Assembly (NCBI GenBank): GCA_001644045.1
Contig: LUUF01000073.1
Span: 1 to 64,000 of the forward strand
Direction: 5' to 3'
Source of the DNA: Methylomonas methanica
Lineage (GTDB): Bacteria > Pseudomonadota > Gammaproteobacteria > Methylococcales > Methylomonadaceae
DNA length: 64,000 nt
In this document: in pieces, positions 47,878 through 57,391 of the stretch
How the letters are laid out: each line of letters starts with the position of its first letter
Numbering within the stretch: position 1 is the stretch's first letter
Position numbers and translations under genes: made by a program
Notes under the pieces: generated by a model
Seen by the model: only the letters and a program-made list of their open reading frames with translations
The model's database searches: none
Told to the model about the DNA's origin: nothing

Positions 47878-49569
47878 TCACGGCAACAACGCCGCCCATT
47901 GCCCGATTAAGCCGTTATCCAAGCCCAACGCCGCGCCACCCGCAATAACCAATTCGCCCGTTGTCTGGTTGGCGGGCTTGGCGCGCAGTGCTGCCAAAAA
48001 TGCTTCCAGATTGTTAGCGGCAGCCAGCTGTTGCAAGGTTTGCCAGATTACCGGATCGTATTGACGCTCCACCAATAGCAAGATGCGTTGGCTGGCGGCA
48101 ACCAATGCCGATTCACTAAAAGACTCCTCCAAAGCGGCTAATGCCGCACGGCCGGCATCGTCGGTGGGAACGCGAAGTTCGGCCAACATCGGATAATTGA
48201 CCCGTTTCAAAAACACACTGTCCTCGTCGTCGATCAAACCGCCGCCGTCGGCTGGGCCGCCCACCACTTCGGGCGGTGCCGGTAAGGACGTACCCAGCGC
48301 CAGCACGATCCCGCTGATCGAGGTTTCCGCCGCACGACTGGGCCGGCGCACATACAACGGTGCATTGCTACCGAAACGATCCCAGATGGCTTGCCAGGCG
48401 GCTTGGTCGGTATCCAACGCATGCACAGGCCTTACCGGATACAGTTTCAAGCGCAGCAAATCCAGTTGCGGTAACAAGCGTTTGTTCGGATCGAAGTTGC
48501 GTTCTAATTGCGCGGCGTAATGGCCGTAATCCAGGTTTGACAAAGGCACCAGCACTACGATATCCACCGGCTCGCCGTTGCTTAAATCGATGGGCGGCAA
48601 AGCCAAGGATTCGGCGCGGACCTGCTCCACGTCAGATTGCCGTAACGGCGCAATCGCCACCTGGTAGTTTTCCGGGAAATAACCCTGCCGGCCGTTGACC
48701 GGATCGACCGCTTCCTTGGGCATACTGCCGACCGGCGGCAGCAGGGAAAAATAATCGCTGGCATGAAAATCGCCGGTCAGACCGCCGCTACGGCGGTTAC
48801 TCAATATGTCGGTCAACAAGGCCTCGTACTGCCGCGACAAATCGCTTTGCAAGGAATCGATGCCAGGCTCGGCCCGCAAGGGATGGCGCAGCAATTGCGC
48901 ATCCAGCCATTGCGGCGCGCCTTCTTGAATCGCTACCAATCCCAAGGCCACGGCATCTTCCGGCAACAAGCCATGCAACTGATCGTCGCCTAGCAACTCC
49001 CGCATCAAACGGGCCCGAATCTGCAAGGCGTTCTGCTGCGGCAACGGAATCGGCAGTGGCACCAGGCCCATTTGCACCGACTCGGTAATCATCGCGTATT
49101 GAAAGCCGCGCTTGGCGCTCAAATCCTTCGGAAACACTTCGGCGATGTCGGTGCCGACATCGACATAGCGCAGCACGACGGCGTACAAACCCCGATTCAA
49201 GTTGGAGAAATTGCCGTCGTTCAGGCCGCTGATCAAGGCCCGGTCGCGCAGGTTGACAATCAGCCGGCTACCCAGTTCCAGCACCCGGCCGGCCGGCGTT
49301 ATCGCCAAACCCGGCTCCAGCGTCAGCAAACCGCTGAAACGATCGAAGCTCAACGCCAAACCGCCGACGATGCCGCTGCCCAGCACCCGGCCGAGTTCGC
49401 GCAAGCGTTGATCCAGATAGACTTGATCGCGGGTCAGGTCTTCGGCGGTCAGCAAGCGGCCGTCGAAGTAATGGCTGCGGGTCAGACGCGGGTCGATATC
49501 GGCGACCTGATCCAGCGCCAATCCGGCGGCAATCGGATTGCCGAGAGGTTGAAATAGAATTTCGCTCAT
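47878..49569 (-). CDS. eCIS-associated protein with shared N-terminal module
   Basis: 563 residues, soluble. Residues 33-99 hold the clearest version of a module shared with its two neighbours: HYFDGRLLTAEDLTRDQVYL, RELGRVLGSGIVGGLALSF and TLEPGLAITPAGRVLEL. The rest is not recognised; ~200-400 contains LPPVGSMPKEAV and IDLSNGEPVDIVVLVPLSN, and the C-terminus is helical. It lies 13 bases downstream of the 300-residue paralogue. Likely a structural or baseplate-linked protein, inferred from context. No signal peptide or membrane segment. Confidence 0.65.
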   Translation of the reverse strand: MSEILFQPLGNPIAAGLALDQVADIDPRLTRSHYFDGRLLTAEDLTRDQVYLDQRLRELGRVLGSGIVGGLALSFDRFSGLLTLEPGLAITPAGRVLELGSRLIVNLRDRALISGLNDGNFSNLNRGLYAVVLRYVDVGTDIAEVFPKDLSAKRGFQYAMITESVQMGLVPLPIPLPQQNALQIRARLMRELLGDDQLHGLLPEDAVALGLVAIQEGAPQWLDAQLLRHPLRAEPGIDSLQSDLSRQYEALLTDILSNRRSGGLTGDFHASDYFSLLPPVGSMPKEAVDPVNGRQGYFPENYQVAIAPLRQSDVEQVRAESLALPPIDLSNGEPVDIVVLVPLSNLDYGHYAAQLERNFDPNKRLLPQLDLLRLKLYPVRPVHALDTDQAAWQAIWDRFGSNAPLYVRRPSRAAETSISGIVLALGTSLPAPPEVVGGPADGGGLIDDEDSVFLKRVNYPMLAELRVPTDDAGRAALAALEESFSESALVAASQRILLLVERQYDPVIWQTLQQLAAANNLEAFLAALRAKPANQTTGELVIAGGAALGLDNGLIGQWAALLP

Positions 49570-49582
49570 AGTCCCTCCATGA

Positions 49583-50485
49583 TCAGGGCTGGCGTGCCAG
49601 CCAGGCCAATTGGCTGGCGGTGGCCAGGAACGGCCGCACCAAGTTGTTGATCGAGATTAATTGCGGGTTGACCAGAATGGCGTTGATGTCAACAACACTG
49701 ATACTAATCCTGGCCAGCAGCAAGCGGGCGCCCTCCTCCAACTCATCGTTCAGTTGCTGGGGATTCACGCCGCCGCTATCCAGCGCGTACAGCAAACGGG
49801 CATGCAGAGCCAATTGCGCGCCGGCCTCGGCATTATCGTTTTGCACTTGCTGCAACAAGGCTTGTTCGGCGGTCGACAACGCGGGCAGCGCCGCCGGCAA
49901 GGCTTGATGGCAAGCCCAGGGTTGATAATCATCGTCTGCCGTTGGCGGCGGCAATTCCGGAATCAATTCCAGGCGCACGCTGTCGGCGGTGCGGCTGGGT
50001 TGCACCGCGTCGGTGCTGAGATTGAGCTTGCGCGCCAACACGGGCTGCATCGCCACCGGGCAATCTTTTTGCCGCACGCAGATTTTCAGCCAGAGCAGAT
50101 TATCGGCGTCGCTGTAACCTTCGCGCAGATAGCTCTCGGTTTGCGCCGCCAGCCAGTCGCCGAGATTGATGCAATAAGGCTCGTGAATCAACACCTCGCG
50201 GCCCAGGCCGTCGATGCCGATGCCGGGACTCACCAGCAGGCGCACCGTCAGATTGTCGGTATTGTTTGGATGCGTGGCCGGGGCCATGCTCACCGCCATG
50301 CCCGCCAGCGTGCCGTAACCTTGCAACCAATATTGATGGCGGGTGAGGCGGCGGCGATGGTAGGCCTGCTCGTCGCGAGTCGCTTCCAGGCCCAGCATCA
50401 TCCCGGCCTCGTAAGCCACGCGACGCAACGGCTCCGATAAAGTGGCGTCCTGTTCCAGAGTGGTGAAATCGTCTAGGGTATCCAT
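49583..50485 (-). CDS. Small eCIS-associated protein with shared N-terminal module
   Basis: 300 residues. Residues ~29-100 resemble the module of the next two genes (EATRDEQAYHRRRLTRHQYW, GYGTLAGMAVSM, LVSPGIGIDGLGREVLI). Later parts (WLKICVRQKDCPVA, LARISISVVDINAIL) are not recognised. It is the shortest of three paralogues encoded in a row. No signal peptide. A 210-base gap with an inverted palindrome pair separates it from the tail-protein gene upstream. Confidence 0.65.
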   Translation of the reverse strand: MDTLDDFTTLEQDATLSEPLRRVAYEAGMMLGLEATRDEQAYHRRRLTRHQYWLQGYGTLAGMAVSMAPATHPNNTDNLTVRLLVSPGIGIDGLGREVLIHEPYCINLGDWLAAQTESYLREGYSDADNLLWLKICVRQKDCPVAMQPVLARKLNLSTDAVQPSRTADSVRLELIPELPPPTADDDYQPWACHQALPAALPALSTAEQALLQQVQNDNAEAGAQLALHARLLYALDSGGVNPQQLNDELEEGARLLLARISISVVDINAILVNPQLISINNLVRPFLATASQLAWLARQP

Positions 50486-50542
50486 GCGGCCTCCATGTGT
50501 GGTGCCAAGTAGGAAATGCCAAAATCTCGGTATCCGGCAGCA

Positions 50543-50645
50543 TAAATCCCCTCGCCCTCCGGGAGAGGGTAGGGTGAGGGGCTAAAAACAGTTGGATCAC
50601 ATTGATCTATCACCCCAACCCTCTCCCTCGAGGAGAGGGAGCTTT
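50543..50645. repeat. Inverted pair of short palindromic repeats
   Basis: One copy (50543-50585, taaatcccctcgccctccgg...) and a second in opposite orientation (~50608-50645, caccccaaccctctccctcg...). Together they can form one long hairpin between the tail-protein gene and the 300-residue gene, and might terminate or stabilise the transcript. Confidence 0.8.
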
Positions 50646-50695
50646 TCTTCCGGCCTCTGATAGGGACCGGGTTAATGGCCAAACCAAGAAAACCG

Positions 50696-53122
50696 CTATG
50701 CCTGCGCATTGATGTCCTCCGGTGAAAATGCCGCCGGGTTTTTCAATATCCCCTCGCGGCCCAGATAGGTGTCGTCCAGCGTGACGCGACGAAACGGCGG
50801 CGCGGTTTCGACGAAGGTATCCATACCCAGCAACGGCGCGATACCCAATACAAAGGGATGTTCGGTTTCGATGATTCGATATTGCAAATGCGCCGGTAGC
50901 TGTTCCGTCAAAATGTCTTCGACAGCGGTCCGCAAACTCACCGCCCGCCCGTGCAGCAAGATGCTGACTTGATGGGCGTAATCTTCAAAAAACGCTTTGA
51001 CTTGCGCCGCTTCGTCGGCAGTCGCCAATTCCGGCGCAAATAGCGCCAGAAACTGCCGGGCATCGCTTTCCGAGAGTATCAAGCTGTCACCGACTATGCT
51101 GTTGCCGCTCATGCCGGTACCCAAGGTCAAGGGATGATCGCCGTCGTCCATATCTATGCCCAGGATCGTCGCCATGGTGCGCCGCAAGCGGAAATTCTCT
51201 AAAACCACGATTTCGCCGCGCTGCACGCCACCGTCGCTGACAATGTCCAAAGCCAGATTCAACGCCGCCAGCGTGCCCTTGTATTGTTGAATCAAGGTCA
51301 AGTCCCGCAGCCAGCGCCGCTGCCGGCCTTCCGGCCAGTGGCTTGGCAGGCGGCCGCCAACCGCCTCGGCCAGCCAGGGCAGATTAGCGGCGGGCGTCGC
51401 CTCGGGAGCAAGCAATTGCTCGCTGGCGGCAATCCGGCCTTCAACTGGCGTCAAAACGCCTTCGAAGGCCGCCAGCAGACGCTCGCGAACGTCGGCGCCA
51501 TTGCCCGGACCGGCGGCTTGCGCGGAGTCGTAACTGAGTTCCTGCCGGTAAAATTCCGGAAAATAGGCTTCTTGGTAGGAAAAGCGCGGGTAATACACCC
51601 TGATGGCATGCAAAGCCGGGCTTTGCCGGCCGTCGCCGCGCAAAGTCAGTTGGACCTGTAAATAGCGCCCGCGCAACTGCCGCACCCGACCGGACGGCTG
51701 TTGCAACAGAATCTCGAATAAGCCGCTAGTACCTGTTTGCTGGCCCGCCAAGCTTGCCGCGAACGGCAATTCGGACGGCAACGGGTTCCACAACGGCGCG
51801 GGCTGGTCGATAGGTTTGGGCCGAACCGCCTGCCTGCTGGCAAACACCCGCACCGCAATCTGTATGTCGCAGCCGGGCGGGATGCAGGCGTCCAGATACA
51901 GCCTGTGCCATTGGGTATCGACTTGGCCTGAATCCAGTTCGTGCAGCAAGGCCGTGCCTTCCAGATAAAACTGTGGGCGGCGCAAGGCGTGCAATTCTCT
52001 GGGGCGCGGCACAATCTCAGGAAAATCCGGATCGGCGTCGGCTTGATAGCGCAACTGGCCGTCGGCACTGCTGACAAAACGCGGCACGGCTTGCGACAGC
52101 AGCGGATAGCGTTCGTGCAGTAAGTTGGCCTGCCCGATATTGCTTTCGCTATCCCAATGCAGCGTCAATACCGGACAATCGCGTTGCGTGAAATTTGCGT
52201 CGTCAGCCGCGCGCGGCACCAAAGCCGCCAGCCGGCCGCTGTCCGGCAAAGCAGAATCGGCAGCCAGAGCCAGATCGATAGCGAACGGCAATTCTGGCGG
52301 ACAGGCGTAGGATTTGAATGGCGCATCAGGTAACGTCGACAAAGGCCGGGTCAATATGACCTGCCCACCGGCACCGTCGTGGCACAAGATATAAAGCTGC
52401 TGTAAATCGCAACACAACGCCAGCGCCTGCAGACCGTCCGGCAAGGCTTGCTGCCAGATTCGGTTTAAGGGATGCGGATTGGCCTGCTCGGGTTCGAAGC
52501 GCACCGGTTGCGGCGTGTACGGCAGGGGCAACGGTTCGCCGGTGCACAACATCAGGCCGGTCGCGGAGATTAGCCAGATTCGCTGCTCCGCGTCGACACA
52601 CGCCCTTAGCGGCATTTGCGACGTTGCATTCTCGCCTTCCGCATTGCCCCATGCAAAGAAGGTTTGCCAACGCCGGGCCAGATGAAACAGCAGCAAACCG
52701 TGCTGATTAACGCCATCGCTGAACGGCAAGGCCAATCTGCCGTCGCCGGCCGGTTGCCCGAAGCCCGGCATGCCGCTGGTCGCGACCGCCGCGAAAGCCA
52801 TATCGGTAAAGCGGCCCTGCGGCGCGACGACCTCCTGCAACTCGCTGTCCTGCAAAGTCAGATAACCGCGACCGCTATTGAATTCGACGCGAGTAACGTC
52901 AGCACTCAAGCGACCGATCTGATTAAAACTGTCCAAGGCCAGCGGCGAGCTGTTCTGCCAAACCGGCAAGGCCGTAGCAGAATCGGAGGCAGGCAAGCGC
53001 AAGACCTGGTTTTGCGCCAGGGTCAGCGCCTGCAAACCGGTATTCCAGCTCAAATGGCTGGAGCCCTGCTCGAAATCGGCCTGGCCTCTCAGTAAAAAAT
53101 ACGGGGTGTTGTTGACGTCCAT
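50696..53122 (-). CDS. eCIS baseplate/tail protein (phage tail protein I-like, Afp12-like)
   Basis: 808 residues. The C-terminal half carries the tail-protein domain: YYPRFSYQEAYFPEFYRQ, LLAAFEGVLTPVEGRIA, WLAEAVGGRLPSHWPEGRQR and YKGTLAALNLALDI, followed by a C-terminal part with LGMDTFVETAPPFRRVTLDD. This is the pattern of CIS baseplate wedge proteins related to P2 gpI. The N-terminal ~450 residues look beta-rich, possibly propeller-like, and may face outward. It lies 9 bases downstream of the baseplate J gene. Confidence 0.85.
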   Translation of the reverse strand: MDVNNTPYFLLRGQADFEQGSSHLSWNTGLQALTLAQNQVLRLPASDSATALPVWQNSSPLALDSFNQIGRLSADVTRVEFNSGRGYLTLQDSELQEVVAPQGRFTDMAFAAVATSGMPGFGQPAGDGRLALPFSDGVNQHGLLLFHLARRWQTFFAWGNAEGENATSQMPLRACVDAEQRIWLISATGLMLCTGEPLPLPYTPQPVRFEPEQANPHPLNRIWQQALPDGLQALALCCDLQQLYILCHDGAGGQVILTRPLSTLPDAPFKSYACPPELPFAIDLALAADSALPDSGRLAALVPRAADDANFTQRDCPVLTLHWDSESNIGQANLLHERYPLLSQAVPRFVSSADGQLRYQADADPDFPEIVPRPRELHALRRPQFYLEGTALLHELDSGQVDTQWHRLYLDACIPPGCDIQIAVRVFASRQAVRPKPIDQPAPLWNPLPSELPFAASLAGQQTGTSGLFEILLQQPSGRVRQLRGRYLQVQLTLRGDGRQSPALHAIRVYYPRFSYQEAYFPEFYRQELSYDSAQAAGPGNGADVRERLLAAFEGVLTPVEGRIAASEQLLAPEATPAANLPWLAEAVGGRLPSHWPEGRQRRWLRDLTLIQQYKGTLAALNLALDIVSDGGVQRGEIVVLENFRLRRTMATILGIDMDDGDHPLTLGTGMSGNSIVGDSLILSESDARQFLALFAPELATADEAAQVKAFFEDYAHQVSILLHGRAVSLRTAVEDILTEQLPAHLQYRIIETEHPFVLGIAPLLGMDTFVETAPPFRRVTLDDTYLGREGILKNPAAFSPEDINAQA

Positions 53123-53131
53123 TGCTCGCCC

Positions 53132-55303
53132 TCAACAAATATCCGGAATCACCGGCACCGCGACGCCCAGACTGTCGTCCGGGGTTTGGCCTTCCAGCAA
53201 ACCAATGCCGTCCGGCAAGGCCGGCGTGCCGGAACCGCTGTCGGCGCGCACGCCCAGCAGCTCGGGCAACTGGTATTTAGTCAGGCTGACCGTCTCGTCG
53301 GCCGGCAAGCGCCGCCAACCCTTGCTGCCGCGTTGAAACAGGCTCAAGGCATTAACGGCCTGCACCCCGGCCACCCTTGCCGCCTGAGTCAATAATTCGT
53401 TGGCGCGCACCTCAGCCCCCAAAGGCCAACCCGCACCGCGCGCGCCGCCGGGCGCCAGGGGCCATAGATATTCCAGCAGAGTCTGCTGCACATCCCGCAG
53501 GGTTTGTTGTTCGGTTTCGATGTCGCGCACCTGTACTTTCACGCTGACGGCAATCGGCACGAACTCCGGACTTAACACATACAGCTCGGTGCCGACCATG
53601 GTCCGCTGCAATAGATAGGCAAACACATCTTTCAACAAGCCCTGGTTAGGCTTGGGCGTGTGGCCCAAAGCCGGCTCGGCCGGCGGCAACACGAATACGC
53701 TGACCACACCCGGCACGCCGTCGCGCGCCGCGCGGATGCTGGCGCCAGGCAGAAAACCGACCAATACTTCGGCGCGGGCCACCGGATTAAGCGGATTGGC
53801 TTCGGTGATGATTTTGAAATCCTGCTGGGTCACCGCCCGGTTGCGATGGGTCAAAAATTGCGGGATGCGTTTTTCGGCCTGCTCGACGGTCTCCGCATCC
53901 AAGCCGCCTTGCAAGGGCCATTCATGGCGAATTTTATAGCGCGAGCTGCCGTTCACCACTTCCTTGATGGTACCGGCGGGCAGATTGCCGGCGTTGCCGC
54001 CGCCAAACAGATAAGCGGCGATACGAATCCGGCTACCCGACGGCGGCCGTCGCCCGGCCGTGCCGTCGCCAAAGTAGACATAGCCTGACTGCGGATTGAG
54101 CCGATAAACCCTGGCATCGGCGGCTTGACCAGCGAGAAAAGCCACCTGCTGCCAACGCACCCAGGCGCCGTTTTCCTCGACATCCAATTGTAAGGTTGCC
54201 GCCTCGATATTCTGATCCGGCAATACCACCACCTGATCCGGCTGACCGGTGCCCATGCCCACCAGCAAATCCTGCTGCAAACCTTGCGCAAGCACATCGA
54301 CGGCGTTCAGCCCCAGGTAGCCCAGTTGCAACTTGGGATGCTCCGGGCAGCGCAAGCGCAACCAAAACGTCACCCGGCCGGCTTCGACCTGATCGGCCAG
54401 TTCCGGCGGCCTATCGCCGACGCCGCTGAACATCGGATCGGTGGGAACGAAGGCCTGAAACAGCGCCGGATTTTTGGGTAAGCGCAAGCGCACCACGCCG
54501 GTTTGCCGGCCGCCTTTCGAGCTGTCGGCCAGCACATCCAAGGGTAGATAAATCGTTTCGCCGGCCTCGCCGGTGGAAATCAGCTCCCAGATCAGCTTGC
54601 GCGGATTCAATTCGTTAATCGCTTCGCCGTCCAAATCGTCGGCCGGCGCGATGCCGATATTAAAAGCCACGCCGGCCAGATGGCTGCGCAGCAAAGCAAT
54701 CTGGCCTTCCAGTTGCCGGGGTGCGATGCAAGCCAGGTAAAAGCTGCGATCCAGGCTACCGGTCAGATCCAGCACTTCCTTAACCGGCTCGAAACGGCGC
54801 GGTTGAAACGGCTCGGGGCGTTGGCCGTTGCGCAAACCGTACTGTTCCTGCAGATCCTGCAAGGTCAAACCCAGCGCGGCCAGATCGGCAGCCTCCAGTT
54901 TCTGTTTGATCAACACCTGCAAGCTCAGGCAGGTGGGCTGCAATTCGCCAACCGCCGTCAAAACCTGTTTGCCGGCCCTGAGCTGGCTGCCGTCCGCCAA
55001 CAATGCCGCCGGCAACACGCTGGTCGGTCCGGCGTCTACGCAGACTATGCCTTTGGCCGGCCGGGCGGCACGCACCGGAATTTGCAGCAAATTCAAAAAC
55101 ACCCGGCGCTGGCGCTCCGGAATTAAATTGGCGCGATACAAAATGGTTTCGGTCAGCCAGGCAAACAAATCGACAAAGCTGTTCAGCGGGTCGCCGGGGG
55201 CAATCTGCGTCAGTTCCGGCAAATGGCTCGCCAGCCGGGCCTTGGCCTCGGCAACCAAGTCGTCGAAGCGTCTGTCGTCTAAATTCGGTACCGGTAATGG
55301 CAT
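53132..55303 (-). CDS. Baseplate J-like assembly protein (Afp11-like)
   Basis: 723 residues. It starts PNLDDRRFDDLVAEAKARL and continues PGDPLNSFVDLFAWLTETILYRANLIPERQR, the signature of the TIGR02243/baseplate J group in CIS loci. Near the end, PIAVSVKVQVRDIETEQQTLRD and LLEYLWPLAPGGARGAGWPLG are the gpJ C-terminal region. It builds the baseplate wedge with gp25 and the tail-I-like protein. 20 bases downstream of gp25. Confidence 0.92.
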   Translation of the reverse strand: MPLPVPNLDDRRFDDLVAEAKARLASHLPELTQIAPGDPLNSFVDLFAWLTETILYRANLIPERQRRVFLNLLQIPVRAARPAKGIVCVDAGPTSVLPAALLADGSQLRAGKQVLTAVGELQPTCLSLQVLIKQKLEAADLAALGLTLQDLQEQYGLRNGQRPEPFQPRRFEPVKEVLDLTGSLDRSFYLACIAPRQLEGQIALLRSHLAGVAFNIGIAPADDLDGEAINELNPRKLIWELISTGEAGETIYLPLDVLADSSKGGRQTGVVRLRLPKNPALFQAFVPTDPMFSGVGDRPPELADQVEAGRVTFWLRLRCPEHPKLQLGYLGLNAVDVLAQGLQQDLLVGMGTGQPDQVVVLPDQNIEAATLQLDVEENGAWVRWQQVAFLAGQAADARVYRLNPQSGYVYFGDGTAGRRPPSGSRIRIAAYLFGGGNAGNLPAGTIKEVVNGSSRYKIRHEWPLQGGLDAETVEQAEKRIPQFLTHRNRAVTQQDFKIITEANPLNPVARAEVLVGFLPGASIRAARDGVPGVVSVFVLPPAEPALGHTPKPNQGLLKDVFAYLLQRTMVGTELYVLSPEFVPIAVSVKVQVRDIETEQQTLRDVQQTLLEYLWPLAPGGARGAGWPLGAEVRANELLTQAARVAGVQAVNALSLFQRGSKGWRRLPADETVSLTKYQLPELLGVRADSGSGTPALPDGIGLLEGQTPDDSLGVAVPVIPDIC

Positions 55304-55322
55304 AGCGGCCTCTCTTGCAGCC

Positions 55323-55718
55323 TCAAGCCGGCAGGCTCAGGTTTAGCGTGAATCCCAGTTCCGCCGGACGCTGACTGTTACGCAGCCGGTAGCGGATATT
55401 GATATGCACATCGGCGACGCTGGCCGGACTGGCCTGCACTTGCACTTCGTCGATTTCCACTCTAGGCTCCCAGGTCTCCAGCGATTTACGCACCACGCCG
55501 GCGATTAAATGCCGGGTGGTTTCGTTATTGGGTTGATGCACGAAGTTTAATAAACCCGCGCCGAAGCTCGGCCGCTGCAAACGCTCGCCGGGCCGGGTCA
55601 GCAGGATATTCAGCATCACCTCGCGGATGCTCTGATCGTCGCGCGTCCAGCTCAGCCGCCCGTCGGCGTCGATATTGCCCAGGGGCCAACTCAAAATCTC
55701 GGGTACCGGCGTGCGCAT
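55323..55718 (-). CDS. gp25/gpW-like baseplate protein (Afp9-like)
   Basis: 131 residues from ATG 55718, which has a strong ribosome site (agggagg) just upstream. GNIDADGRLSWTRDDQSIREVMLNILLT, RPGERLQRPSFGAGL and NFVHQPNNETTRHLI match the gp25 family of T4/CIS baseplates. The open frame extends to 55865, but that would overlap the upstream gene by ~145 bases, so the shorter start is taken. Two bases separate it from the upstream gene. Confidence 0.92.
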   Translation of the reverse strand: MRTPVPEILSWPLGNIDADGRLSWTRDDQSIREVMLNILLTRPGERLQRPSFGAGLLNFVHQPNNETTRHLIAGVVRKSLETWEPRVEIDEVQVQASPASVADVHINIRYRLRNSQRPAELGFTLNLSLPA

Positions 55719-55720
55719 CC

Positions 55721-57385
55721 TCAACCTCCCTTGATCTTTGGAAACGGCAGACAAATACGTACCCACGGCAACCAGAAAAATACGATATTGAGCAACGAGA
55801 TCATGATCATCAGCAAAATCATCGCCACCAGCGTAATCACCGGCAGGCTGAACGAACAAATCCATTGAATGCCAAAATCCGGGCCGGCAGTGTCTTTTAC
55901 CGTGTCCTCGCTTGCACCTTTGTTCAACTTCAATTTATTCATCAAATCGAAGGTATCGGCCGGCGTGATCATTGCCGCACCTTTGGCGAGCCCGCGGCGC
56001 AAATCGGCCAACGACGGCATCTGGATCAAGGCCGGTCGGCTGGCATCCGCATCGAAGGGCGCGGCGACCCGAAACTGAATGCTGCGGGTATCGGCATTGG
56101 CCCATTGGATCTGTTCCTGACCCTGCTGGTTTTTGGCGCGCACGAAGGCCACCACCTGATAGACATCGCCGGCATTTTGCGCGAATTTGGGCAGCGGAAT
56201 TTCCTTGACCTTGCTCAGGGCCTGATCGCTGAGGCGTTGGCCCAATAAAACCCGGATTTCCTGGGCGTCGGCAGCCAGCAGCAACAGCGTCAGATTGAGA
56301 TTGCCGACGCCGTTGGCATTGGGCAAGGCCGGTAACGCCGCAAGCTTGTCCAAGCCGCCGACCGCGTCTATCGCCTGTTCTTGCTGAATCAGCCAACGCA
56401 CCAGCGGGTTATCGCCGCCCAACGCAAAACAGGCTTGCAGATAGCTATAAAAGCTTTGTTGCCGATAAGGCGCGAACAAGCCCTGGCTGGTTTCGGTGTA
56501 GGCTTGGCCTTGCAAACCGGCCGGCAGTTTGGCTTCGTCGTAGAGCCACAGTTGCTGCGATTTATTTTCCAGCGCGGCATTCTCGGCAATGCCGGCTTCG
56601 CCCAGGTGGTAACGGTTGACCAGCATTCTCAGCAACTCGAAAAAGCCTTTGCTGGGCAGGCCTTGCGCCAACGGTTTGCTGTGTTCCGCCAGCCAGGTTT
56701 GATTCAGCGGTTGCCGATAACCGAACGGCCAAGGCAACATCGCCGCCGCGACACTGGCGGTTTGCGCTTGATCGGCGCTATCAAAGGCTTGGCTGACGTC
56801 GCGCAGATAATAAAAGCCGCCCAACGGCAAATAACCGAATAGGAGCGTATGGGTTTTACGGTTAGCGTCGCTGGTTTTTAACACATGCAGGGGATGCACT
56901 TCCTCGCCGCTGTAGGCCGCCTGATCGTCACGTTTATGCAGCACGCCGTTGGCGCACAGCCGGCGATGCAGATCGGGGTCGCGCAGTTCGCTGGGCGCAT
57001 CCTGCCAGCCCAAGGCCTCGCCGTCTTCCAGCATCCAGGCCTGTTCGCGGCCGCCGCTCAGCCGGCGGATCACGAAGCCGGCCGAGCTGATTTTTTGCGG
57101 ATCTAGCGCCGGTTCGCCGAAGCGATCGCAAACCACTTCGCAACTGACGATATGAAAGGCCCGATGCAGCGGCAGGCGCAGCACCGGCTGCTGGCCGTGG
57201 CGGCTATGGCGCTCCTCCTGCTGCCATTCGCTGAACTGCGGCAAATCAAACTGGCGACGCTGCATGTCCTGCTTGAAGCGGTTGATAAACTCCGCATCCA
57301 GGTAACGATGCAAGCCGCATTGCCCGCCCTCCTGATAAAACGGTGGTTTCAATTTAATCGGATGCAGGGCTTGTTCGGTTTTCAT
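55721..57385 (-). CDS. Unrecognised eCIS protein with C-terminal membrane hairpin
   Basis: 554 residues. The main body is hydrophilic and not recognised (LHRYLDAEFINRFKQDMQRR at the start; LLMLVNRYHLGEAG-like helical middle; QVVAFVRAKNQQGQEQIQW beta-type segment at ~420). Residues ~509-543 form one long or two short transmembrane helices (LPVITLVAMILLMIMISLL, then IVFFWLPWVRICL) just before a short basic tail. No N-terminal signal. It is encoded between the gpV-like spike protein and gp25, both baseplate genes, with 2- and 6-base gaps. A tail-anchored protein here could tie the particle to the inner membrane; this is inference. Confidence 0.65.
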   Translation of the reverse strand: MKTEQALHPIKLKPPFYQEGGQCGLHRYLDAEFINRFKQDMQRRQFDLPQFSEWQQEERHSRHGQQPVLRLPLHRAFHIVSCEVVCDRFGEPALDPQKISSAGFVIRRLSGGREQAWMLEDGEALGWQDAPSELRDPDLHRRLCANGVLHKRDDQAAYSGEEVHPLHVLKTSDANRKTHTLLFGYLPLGGFYYLRDVSQAFDSADQAQTASVAAAMLPWPFGYRQPLNQTWLAEHSKPLAQGLPSKGFFELLRMLVNRYHLGEAGIAENAALENKSQQLWLYDEAKLPAGLQGQAYTETSQGLFAPYRQQSFYSYLQACFALGGDNPLVRWLIQQEQAIDAVGGLDKLAALPALPNANGVGNLNLTLLLLAADAQEIRVLLGQRLSDQALSKVKEIPLPKFAQNAGDVYQVVAFVRAKNQQGQEQIQWANADTRSIQFRVAAPFDADASRPALIQMPSLADLRRGLAKGAAMITPADTFDLMNKLKLNKGASEDTVKDTAGPDFGIQWICSFSLPVITLVAMILLMIMISLLNIVFFWLPWVRICLPFPKIKGG

Positions 57386-57391
57386 GATCCC

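Noticed and set aside
55719-55865. Longer start for the gp25 gene
   Set aside because: It would overlap the upstream gene by ~145 bases; the inner ATG at 55718 has a strong ribosome site and fits family length.
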